Shown here piece by piece: positions 57,708 to 64,000 of a stretch of DNA of 64,000 bases. The notes beneath the pieces were generated by a model, which worked only from the letters and a program-made list of their open reading frames with translations, ran no database searches and was not told where the DNA came from. The stretch's first letter is position 1. Each line of letters begins with the position of its first letter. The DNA is from Nonomuraea helvata. GTDB taxonomy: Bacteria > Actinomycetota > Actinomycetes > Streptosporangiales > Streptosporangiaceae. The translations under genes and the position numbers were made by a program. Where the stretch lies: contig NZ_BAAAXV010000002.1 of the NCBI RefSeq assembly GCF_039535785.1, forward strand, positions 372,001 through 436,000, written 5' to 3'.

Positions 57708-60599
57708 TTAGCCGATCGAGATCCGGTCGAGGTCGGGGGCGGCGGCCGTGTCGTTGTGGATCTTGATGGTGTTGGCGCCCGCCCGCAGCGTGACGGGCAC
57801 GGACGTGGTGTAGGGGGTGTTATTGCCCACTCCGCTCACCTTCACCTCGACCGGCGTCCCGCCATTGACGGTCACGAAGTACGACCGGTCGCCGTTGACG
57901 GTGAAGTCGATGAAGAGCGTGTACTGGCGGGCCTCCGGCACCACGACGTCCTCGAACAGCACGGAGGCGTCCGAGTCGCCGCCGAGGTTGCGCACCTTCT
58001 GGCCGCCTGAGCAGGGCGTGCAGCTCGTGATGCCCGCGCTGCCGAGCCCGTTGCGCGAGTCCTCGGCCTCACGCATGAAGACCCGGTCGGCGGGGCGCGG
58101 CCGGACCCGCACCTGCCTGGTGACCGTGTTCGGGCGGCCCAGCACCTGGAACGCGGCCGTGACCGGGATGTCGGCCGACGTGACGTCCTGGCCGGGCGGC
58201 GAGGTGAGGGTCCACGTGCCTTCCAGCGTCTGCCCGAGCCGCATCGTGCCCGCCGTGACGGGATCGCCCTCGACCGTCCAGCCCGCGGGCGCGACCGGGG
58301 CGAGCCGCACCTGGTCGAGCGCGTCGTCGGCGTCGAGGCGGAGCTTCGCCGACACCTTCAGCGACTGCTGCCCCGGGCCTGCCCACCGCAGGCCGCCCGG
58401 CTCGACGGTCATGGTCGTCTTGGGCACGTACGAGGCGGGCGGCAGCGGCGCCACGGCGAGCCGGTCGACGCCCGGCCCCCTGGGCGCGTCGCTGGCCAAG
58501 GTGATCGTGTTGGCCCCGGCGCGCAGCGGCACCGGCAGTGCCGTGGAGAGCGGCACGTCCGCGTTGTCGCCAGGGACCCGCACCTGGATCGGCGCGGCGC
58601 CGTTGACCCCGATCGAGAGGGAGCTCTCGGCGGCGGCGGTGTGGTCGATCTGCAGCCGGTAGTCGCCCGCCGCCGCCACCGTGACGTCGCGGTAGGCGAT
58701 CGCGTTACGCGGCCCGCCGCCGAGCCCGGCGACCTTCGCCCCGCCGGAGCAGGCCGGGCACGGCTCGACCCGCGCCGCGCCCGAGCGGCGCTGATGTTCG
58801 GCCTCCAGCGGCACCGCCGCGCCGGAGGAGACCGGGTAGTCGTGCGCGACCTCGATCTCGTCGATCTGCAGCTCCTGGAAGAAGCGCGGCGCCTGCGGCC
58901 CGGCCCAGGTGTTCAGCACCTCCAGCTTGATGTAGCGGGCGCGCCGCTCGCCGAGGTCCACGGCCTGCGTGCCGCGCGCGCTGCGCATCGCGCCCGTCCG
59001 GACCGGCCTGCCCCAGTGCCGGCCGTCGTCGCTCACGTAGACGCGGTAGTCCTTGATCCGCGCGGAGTCCTCGGGGCGGCCGAACGTCTCGCGGGCGTAC
59101 GTGGGCGACCATTCGCGCTGGCTGACCGCGAGGTACGCCGCCTTGCGCACCCTGCCGAGGTCCAGCGTCACCGACACGGGGAGCTTCGCGGCGCTGTCCC
59201 AGTAGACCTCGTGGCTGCCGTCCACGAGCGCCCCCGCCGGGTGGCCGTCACGTGACGAGGAGGCGGTGGCCCTGAGCGCGGACTGGTCGTAGAAGTGCTG
59301 CCGTCCGGCCGTCTCCACCTTGAAGACCGTGTCGTAGGTGTCCCACTTCGCGATGCCGAGGATCGTCAGGTAGCCGCCGGACTGGCTGAACCGCATCCGC
59401 TCCCCCGTGCGCAGGTCGCTCACCGCGCTCACCCGGTAGCCGTTGTCGCGCAGGCGTACCAGGTCGGTGCTGGGCCTGGTCACCACGTGCACGTACTGGA
59501 TCTTCGCGCCGCCGCGCTCGACGGTGACGACGCCGTGCGCGCCGTCGTTCCAGAAGCCCGGCTGCAGGCCCCCGTACAGGTAGCCGCCGCCCTCGGTGCC
59601 GCGCAGGGACGCCCTGATCGGCGGGACCCACGTGGCCATGAAGTCGTTGAACTCCTCCTGCTCCGGCGGGAACCTGCCGTTGACCATCGGGGTCTCGGCC
59701 ATCAGCGACTTCATCGAGGAGCCGGCGTTGGTGACGTAGCGGCCGGTGCTGAGCCGGAAGTCCACCGGGTGGCTGCCGCCGTCGTACCACCAGTCGCCGG
59801 TCGTGGGCAGCTTGTAGTCGGCCTCGACCAGGCGCGGCATCGGGGTCCAGGCGGCCTGCGGGTAGTCGTAGGCCGGGGTCATGCCGGTCTTCTGCTCGTT
59901 GCTGACCGTGTCCATGATCGGGGTGTCCTCGTTGTTGTTGCTCAACAACCAGGACGGCCGCTTCTCGCGGATCTGCTCGTAGAGGTGGTTCTGCTCCCAG
60001 TACTCGTTGTCGTTGTCGATCCAGAACCCCGCCAGGTCCTGATATTTCGCCATAACTTCGGAGAACAGGTCGTAGCTGTACATGCCGAATCCGGCGCGGG
60101 TGGTCAGGTCCACCTGCCGGCCCTTGTAGGCGGAGTAGGCGGCCGAGTCGAGCGTCTCGACGCCCTGCTCGTTGTGCCACTGGGGGTCGTCGGTCATGTA
60201 GAGGATGACCCGTACATCCTTCGCCTTCCCGGCGTTCACCAGCTCGCCGAGGAAGTCCCGCTTGGTGGCGCACGAGCCGGGGACCTCCGACGGCCACGGC
60301 CGCGCGTAGCCGAGCCTGCTGTGGAAGGTGGCCAGCACGATGTACGAGGCGCCCAGCTTGCGGGCCTCGTCCACCCAGTAGTCCGGGCTCCAGCCGCCCT
60401 CCGTCACGTCGCGCTCCCAGGCGGCGCAGTCGAGGTGGCGCGGCGCGGTGAACATGCCCCAGTGCAGGAACAGCCCGGCCGTGGAGTCGCGTAACCACTG
60501 CTGCCTCGGATGCTGGACCTCCGCGCCGGCGGGCGCCGCGCAGAGGCTCACGACCACGGCGAGGATCAGTGCGGCCACGAAAGTACGTCGAAGTCCCAT
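57708..60599 (-). CDS. Secreted GH29-like alpha-L-fucosidase with multiple carbohydrate-binding modules
   Basis: The protein has 963 residues, with a signal peptide (FVAALILAVVVSLCAAPAGA) from the ATG at 60599. The barrel has STAGLFLHWGMFTAP, YIVLATFHSRLGYARPW and the nucleophile Asp195 in LAGFWIDNDNEYW, as in GH29. A F5/8-type-C module follows (VTLDLGRVRKAAYLAVSQ). Two CBM35-like modules share a CxxCSGG signature (PCPACSGGAKVAGLGG and SCTPCSGGQKVRNLGG), and a NEW3-type domain lies between them. The usual general acid/base Glu is not clear, so activity on fucose is likely but unproven. It is divergent from the jelly-roll gene across a 15-bp palindrome. Confidence 0.8.
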   Translation of the reverse strand: MGLRRTFVAALILAVVVSLCAAPAGAEVQHPRQQWLRDSTAGLFLHWGMFTAPRHLDCAAWERDVTEGGWSPDYWVDEARKLGASYIVLATFHSRLGYARPWPSEVPGSCATKRDFLGELVNAGKAKDVRVILYMTDDPQWHNEQGVETLDSAAYSAYKGRQVDLTTRAGFGMYSYDLFSEVMAKYQDLAGFWIDNDNEYWEQNHLYEQIREKRPSWLLSNNNEDTPIMDTVSNEQKTGMTPAYDYPQAAWTPMPRLVEADYKLPTTGDWWYDGGSHPVDFRLSTGRYVTNAGSSMKSLMAETPMVNGRFPPEQEEFNDFMATWVPPIRASLRGTEGGGYLYGGLQPGFWNDGAHGVVTVERGGAKIQYVHVVTRPSTDLVRLRDNGYRVSAVSDLRTGERMRFSQSGGYLTILGIAKWDTYDTVFKVETAGRQHFYDQSALRATASSSRDGHPAGALVDGSHEVYWDSAAKLPVSVTLDLGRVRKAAYLAVSQREWSPTYARETFGRPEDSARIKDYRVYVSDDGRHWGRPVRTGAMRSARGTQAVDLGERRARYIKLEVLNTWAGPQAPRFFQELQIDEIEVAHDYPVSSGAAVPLEAEHQRRSGAARVEPCPACSGGAKVAGLGGGPRNAIAYRDVTVAAAGDYRLQIDHTAAAESSLSIGVNGAAPIQVRVPGDNADVPLSTALPVPLRAGANTITLASDAPRGPGVDRLAVAPLPPASYVPKTTMTVEPGGLRWAGPGQQSLKVSAKLRLDADDALDQVRLAPVAPAGWTVEGDPVTAGTMRLGQTLEGTWTLTSPPGQDVTSADIPVTAAFQVLGRPNTVTRQVRVRPRPADRVFMREAEDSRNGLGSAGITSCTPCSGGQKVRNLGGDSDASVLFEDVVVPEARQYTLFIDFTVNGDRSYFVTVNGGTPVEVKVSGVGNNTPYTTSVPVTLRAGANTIKIHNDTAAAPDLDRISIG

Positions 60600-60696
60600 G
60601 GGCAAACCCCTCCAGACATCCGATGAATACAGCAGCCTCAGCAGCCGGTCAAGGGTCTTGACGCAGGAACACGCAAAGTGATCCTATGACTCGTGA

Positions 60697-60711
60697 TAGG
60701 AAACTTTCCTA
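60697..60711. promoter_or_regulatory. 15-bp palindromic operator
   Basis: TAGGAAA-C-TTTCCTA is a perfect 7-1-7 inverted repeat between the fucosidase and the gene at 60725, 5 bp before the ribosome-binding site GGAGG of the latter. It resembles ROK-type operators. No regulator is adjacent in the window. Confidence 0.7.
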
Positions 60712-60724
60712 ATATGGAGGGTCA

Positions 60725-61309
60725 ATGCGATTACTCAGCACGAGCGCGCTGACCGTCGGGCTGCTGCTGCCCGCCCTCCCCGTTTCCGCCGATCCCGTCG
60801 AGTCGGGGCCCTGGACCGAGTACTCGCCCACGTTCACCGTCCAGGAGCGGGGGTGCGGTGACGTCAGCGACCTGACGTTCAAGCTGACCTGCTCGACGGA
60901 CAGCGGCGACCAGCGGGCCGAGCGGCGCTACGCCACCTACTCCAGCGGCACCCGCCAGTTCGAGGGCTACTTCAAGATCACCAGCCTGCCGGGCACCCGG
61001 ATCAGCCTGAAGCAGACGTTCAAGACGACCGGGCCGTTCTTCATGCTCGCCGTCGAGCGCGGCGGCCGGTTGTACTCGGTGCACGGCGGCGACACGGTCG
61101 CCACGGGCGCGACGATCGGCACCACGGTCCGTGTCAACACCGTCCATGTGGTCGGCAGCGTCCACCGCACCTACATCAACGGGTCGCTGAAGCACACGGT
61201 GTCGAGCGAGAGCGGCAGCTTCTACGACAAGTTCGGCGCGTACCGGACGGCCAGCGGCCAGGGGCCCGCCACGGTCGAGTGGAGCGGCATCCGCTTCTGG
61301 CGTAAGTAG
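60725..61309 (+). CDS. Secreted jelly-roll protein, polysaccharide-lyase-like
   Basis: The protein has 194 residues with a signal peptide (LSTSALTVGLLLPALPVSA). The mature part is all beta: RRYATYSSGTRQFEGYFKI, SLKQTFKTTGPFFMLAVERG, RVNTVHVVGSVHRTYINGSL and FYDKFGAYRTASGQGPATVE. This pattern resembles small concanavalin-like lectin/lyase folds (PL7/PL20 type). I cannot confirm the catalytic Arg/His/Tyr set, so a binding protein is equally possible. GGAGG is upstream. It leads the operon ending in the ABC transporter. Confidence 0.65.
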   Translation: MRLLSTSALTVGLLLPALPVSADPVESGPWTEYSPTFTVQERGCGDVSDLTFKLTCSTDSGDQRAERRYATYSSGTRQFEGYFKITSLPGTRISLKQTFKTTGPFFMLAVERGGRLYSVHGGDTVATGATIGTTVRVNTVHVVGSVHRTYINGSLKHTVSSESGSFYDKFGAYRTASGQGPATVEWSGIRFWRK

Positions 61310-61315
61310 GGGGCG

Positions 61316-62104
61316 ATGAGGGCCCGGAAGGCGTGGGTGCTGATGGCATTGGTGCTGGTGGTCCCGGTGGCCGCAGCGTGCGCGGTCCCGCGGCCGGAGC
61401 CGTCGGAGCGGCCGGAGCCGTCGGAGCGGCAGGAGCCGTCGGGGCGGCAGGAGCCGTCGGTCCGGCTGGAGGCCGAGCTCGTGTCGCCGACCGACATCAC
61501 GCTGCGCTGGAAGCGCCGCGATCCGGGCGCCGCCGGGCACGTGATCGAGTTCGCCACCGAGCCCGCGGGGCCGTACACGATCCTGGGGTTCCTGCCGCCG
61601 GAGCAGACGTCGTACACGCATCCCGACCTGATGCCGCGGACCACCTTCTCCTACCGGCTGCGGCCCTACTACGGCGCGGCCTCCGCGCCGGTCGACGTGA
61701 CGCTCGGCGGCGGGCCGTACCCGGAGCCCGATCCCCGCTGGGCCGAGCCGCGCGTGCTCCCGGGAGGGTCCCCCGGGACGCGGCCTGTGGGCAGCGAAGG
61801 AGCCGCTCCCACCGGCCTGAAGGCAACGGTGACGCAGGCCGACGGCGTCGCGTTCCGGTGGGCCGACCAGGCCCGCGACGAGGAGGGCTACCTGCTGGAG
61901 GACCGACCGGCGGGCCGGCCCGGCTACCGGGTGACCGCCGTGCTCGCGCCGGACGTCAACGCGTTCGGCCTGGTCACCCTGCCCGAGGAGCGGCACGCCT
62001 CCTACCGGGTGCGTGCCTTCCGCTACGGCCCGCCGTCCGACGTCGTCCAGCGGACGACCGGCGACGACACCCCATCCCCCACCACCGAAGAAAGCTCACC
62101 ATGA
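61316..62104 (+). CDS. Lipoprotein with Pro/Glu/Ser repeat and FN3-like domains
   Basis: The protein has 262 residues. The lipobox is PVAAAC. Then four copies of a six-residue repeat (RPEPSE, RPEPSE, RQEPSG, RQEPSV) form a spacer, followed by two FN3-like domains (AELVSPTDITLRWKRRDPGA and LKATVTQADGVAFRWADQAR). It is a cell-surface anchored protein, perhaps a display or sugar-capture partner of the binding protein. It lies 6 bp after the jelly-roll gene, and its stop overlaps the ATG of the solute-binding gene (ATGA). Confidence 0.75.
   Translation: MRARKAWVLMALVLVVPVAAACAVPRPEPSERPEPSERQEPSGRQEPSVRLEAELVSPTDITLRWKRRDPGAAGHVIEFATEPAGPYTILGFLPPEQTSYTHPDLMPRTTFSYRLRPYYGAASAPVDVTLGGGPYPEPDPRWAEPRVLPGGSPGTRPVGSEGAAPTGLKATVTQADGVAFRWADQARDEEGYLLEDRPAGRPGYRVTAVLAPDVNAFGLVTLPEERHASYRVRAFRYGPPSDVVQRTTGDDTPSPTTEESSP
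61391..61462 (+). repeat. Four 18-bp tandem repeats within the lipoprotein gene
   Basis: Units at 61391, 61409, 61427 and 61445 follow CGGCCGGAGCCGTCGGAG. The first two are identical; the others differ at 2-4 bases. Each encodes R(P/Q)EPSx. In-frame slippage would change the spacer length. Confidence 0.8.
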
Positions 62105-63399
62105 ACAAGCTGTCCGCGTCCGGTGCGCTCGCACTGGCCGTCACGTTGGCGCTGAGCGCCTGTTCGAGCGGTACGCCCGGCACGTCCGCCGCCCCCTCGT
62201 CCGGGGGCTCGTCCGGCGGCAAGCAGAAGGTCACGTTCCTCGTCTTCCCCTCGCCGAACCTGCCGGAGTCGTACTGGAAGGCCCAGGTGGCGCTGGTGAC
62301 GAAGGCCAACCCTGACCTCGACGTGGAGCTGGTCGCCGCGCCGTCGGAGTCCGAGCGCAACGACTACGCCAAGCAGCTGGCCGCGTCCGGGCAGCTGCCC
62401 GACGTGCAGATCGGCATGCAGGACCTGATCGCCCTGGAGCCGAACCTGGCGCCCTGGACCGAGCAGGAGCTGACAGACTTCCTCTGCCCGACCTGCGGCG
62501 CGGTCAACGGCAAGGTGCTGCAGCTGCCGGCCAACACGCAGACGATCCCCAACGTCTACTACAGCAAGAAGCTGTTCAAGAAGGCCGGGATCGCGGCGCC
62601 GCCCAAGACGTACGCCGAGCTGCTCGCCGACGCCGAGAAGCTCAGGGCCGCCGGGATCACGCCGTTCGTCAGCGGCGGGGTGTTCGTCACCTCCCAGCCG
62701 TGGACCGCCATCCTGGCCACCGACCTGTACGCCAAGACGCCCGACTGGATCGCCAAGCGCCGCGCCGGGCAGGTCACCTTCGCCGGCGACCCGGTCGTGA
62801 AGGCGGCCACGCAGAAGTTCGCCGATCTCGCCGCCAAGGGCTACATCGACAAGCGGCAGATCGGCCAGGACTACCCCAAGACGCAGGAGGCGTTCCTGGG
62901 CGGCAAGGGCGCGATGTACCCGATGGGCAGCTGGTTCGCCGCCGCGGCCGACCAGTCGGACATGAAGGACGACATCGGCGTGTTCGCCTGGCCCAGCGAT
63001 GACGGGAGCCTGCACCTGCCGGCGTTCACCGGCGGCGGCCTGTCCGTGAGCGCCACGGCGAAGAACCTGGCCGCGGCCAAGAAGTTCGCGCTGGCCTTCC
63101 AGCTCACCAGGGAGAACCTGGACGCCTCGGTCAAGGCCGACGCGCTGTTCCCGGCCATCAAGGGCTACACGCCGCCGTCCACCACCGGCCCGGTCTTCAA
63201 GGCCGTGTACGACCTGTGGCAGCAGGCGATCAAGGAGAACGCGACCGTCCCGGCGTTCGGCTGGGAGGCCGGCGACGCGGCCATGCTGCCCGGCATGCAG
63301 GGCAAGTTCTGGTCGGCCGCGCAGGACCTGGTCAGCGGCAAGAAGACGACGGACCAGACGCTGGCGTTCCTCGACACCGAATGGGAGAAGAGCGGCTGA
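62101..63399 (+). CDS. Sugar ABC transporter substrate-binding lipoprotein
   Basis: The protein has 432 residues with lipobox LALSAC. Family 1 binding-protein features are VTFLVFPSPNLPESYWKAQ, LPANTQTIPNVYYSKKLFKK, GGKGAMYPMGSWFAAA and TGGGLSVSATAKN. FLCPTC adds two cysteines in the binding lobe. The start overlaps the preceding stop, and its stop overlaps the permease ATG. It is probably specific for a glycan product of the nearby secreted enzymes. Confidence 0.9.
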   Translation: MNKLSASGALALAVTLALSACSSGTPGTSAAPSSGGSSGGKQKVTFLVFPSPNLPESYWKAQVALVTKANPDLDVELVAAPSESERNDYAKQLAASGQLPDVQIGMQDLIALEPNLAPWTEQELTDFLCPTCGAVNGKVLQLPANTQTIPNVYYSKKLFKKAGIAAPPKTYAELLADAEKLRAAGITPFVSGGVFVTSQPWTAILATDLYAKTPDWIAKRRAGQVTFAGDPVVKAATQKFADLAAKGYIDKRQIGQDYPKTQEAFLGGKGAMYPMGSWFAAAADQSDMKDDIGVFAWPSDDGSLHLPAFTGGGLSVSATAKNLAAAKKFALAFQLTRENLDASVKADALFPAIKGYTPPSTTGPVFKAVYDLWQQAIKENATVPAFGWEAGDAAMLPGMQGKFWSAAQDLVSGKKTTDQTLAFLDTEWEKSG

Positions 63400-64000
63400 T
63401 GGCCGTCAGCACCACCCATCGCAGGCCCGGCGCGCTGACCCGCCGTGGGAGCAGGCGGCCGGTGCGGCCGGGCCTGTGGCACTTCCTGACCTTCGCGGCG
63501 CCGGGCACGCTCGTCTACACGTGCCTGGTGCTGCTGCCGATCGCCATGAGCGTCGGCTACAGCCTCACCAACCAGGCGCTGCTCAGGCCGAACACGCGGT
63601 TCGTCGGGCTGCGCAACTACGCGCTGCTGTTCAAGGACGACACGTTCCTGAGCTCGCTGCGGGTCACCACCATCCTGTCCCTGATCGTGGTCATCGTCCC
63701 GAACGTGCTCGGCGTGGCCATCGCCGTCGTCCTCGACCGGCGCGGCTGGCTCTACAACGCGCTGCGCAGCGTCTTCTTCACCCCCATGGTGATCAGCTCG
63801 GTGGTCATCAGCGTGATCTGGACCCGTGTGCTCGCCGACGACGGACCGGTCAACCAGGGGCTGCGGGCCCTGGGGGTGAGCGAGCCGCCGGGCTGGCTGT
63901 CCGACCCGGACATCGCGCTCTACTCGCTGTCGTCCATCGTCTGCTGGCAGATGCTGGGGTTCTGCGTGGTCGTCTACCTGGCCGGGCTGCAGGGGGTGCC
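63399..64000 (+). CDS. Carbohydrate ABC transporter permease, partial (runs off right edge)
   Basis: From ATG 63399, overlapping the binding-protein stop (TGATG), about 200 residues are visible. Helix 1 is FLTFAAPGTLVYTCLVLLPIAMS, then FVGLRNYALLFKDDTFLSSL and later helices up to WQMLGFCVVVYLAGLQGV. This is the MalF-like subunit; the EAA loop would lie just beyond the window. Confidence 0.9.
   Translation, partial: MAVSTTHRRPGALTRRGSRRPVRPGLWHFLTFAAPGTLVYTCLVLLPIAMSVGYSLTNQALLRPNTRFVGLRNYALLFKDDTFLSSLRVTTILSLIVVIVPNVLGVAIAVVLDRRGWLYNALRSVFFTPMVISSVVISVIWTRVLADDGPVNQGLRALGVSEPPGWLSDPDIALYSLSSIVCWQMLGFCVVVYLAGLQGV

Noticed and set aside
61391..61462. 18-bp tandem repeats considered as a regulatory iteron
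   Set aside because: They are in frame and encode a Pro/Glu/Ser stalk right after the lipobox.

Overview
The window is about 70% GC, with strong G/C third-position bias, GTG/TTG starts, ATGA/GTGA gene overlaps, many secreted glycoside hydrolases with carbohydrate-binding modules, a mycothiol-dependent enzyme family and ECF41-type sigma factors. This fits a filamentous actinomycete, probably of the Streptosporangiales (Nonomuraea-like). That placement is inferred from gene content and codon use. I saw no tRNA, rRNA or CRISPR.

Layout. (1) 1-7.4 kb: a divergent GH127 beta-L-arabinofuranosidase and LacI regulator, two tandem secreted metalloproteases of an unfamiliar HExxH type, and a third, metzincin-like protease. 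The GH127 gene and the first protease have nearly identical promoter/operator regions. (2) 7.6-14.6 kb: an antibiotic-type ABC-F protein behind a double palindromic operator, then an ABC exporter / MerR / dienelactone-hydrolase operon interrupted by a group II intron inserted inside a start codon. (3) 14.8-19.8 kb: small secreted protein, TetR/SDR pair, a mycothiol-type enzyme, two gene remnants and a secreted peptidase. (4) 19.8-36.5 kb: polysaccharide degradation, with GH89, a ROK regulator, a secreted nuclease, a GH-A clan (GH39-like) enzyme, a GH36 alpha-galactosidase and a sugar ABC transporter. In its middle lies a GNAT / IF-1-paralogue unit behind a 17-codon leader ORF and a WhiB7-like promoter. 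(5) 36.5-43 kb: nucleotidyltransferase, FAD monooxygenase, KDPG aldolase with a transporter remnant, an OFA-family MFS transporter with a 36-residue partner, and an epimerase/TetR pair. (6) 43-49.3 kb: an eroded stretch (internally deleted YceI, LtrA and alpha/beta-hydrolase remnants) around an ECF41 sigma factor, a sigma4-less relative, an SDR with an ECF41-like promoter, Ohr and a cupin. (7) 49.3-51.3 kb: L,D-transpeptidase and a His-rich secreted protein. (8) 51.3-57.6 kb: a HerA-SbcD-SbcC-NurA operon, the gene set of the archaeal Mre11-Rad50-HerA-NurA DNA end-resection machine. (9) 57.7-64 kb: a multimodular GH29-like fucosidase, a jelly-roll secreted protein, an FN3 lipoprotein and a second sugar ABC transporter running off the right edge.

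How it works together. Most of the window is a set of independent glycan-foraging modules, each pairing secreted enzymes with a local regulator or palindromic operators, and two of them with ABC sugar importers. The GH127/metalloprotease pair suggests attack on arabinosylated, hydroxyproline-rich plant glycoproteins (inference). The most notable non-metabolic items are the HerA-SbcD-SbcC-NurA operon, the start-codon-splitting intron and the leader-ORF/GNAT/IF-1 unit.
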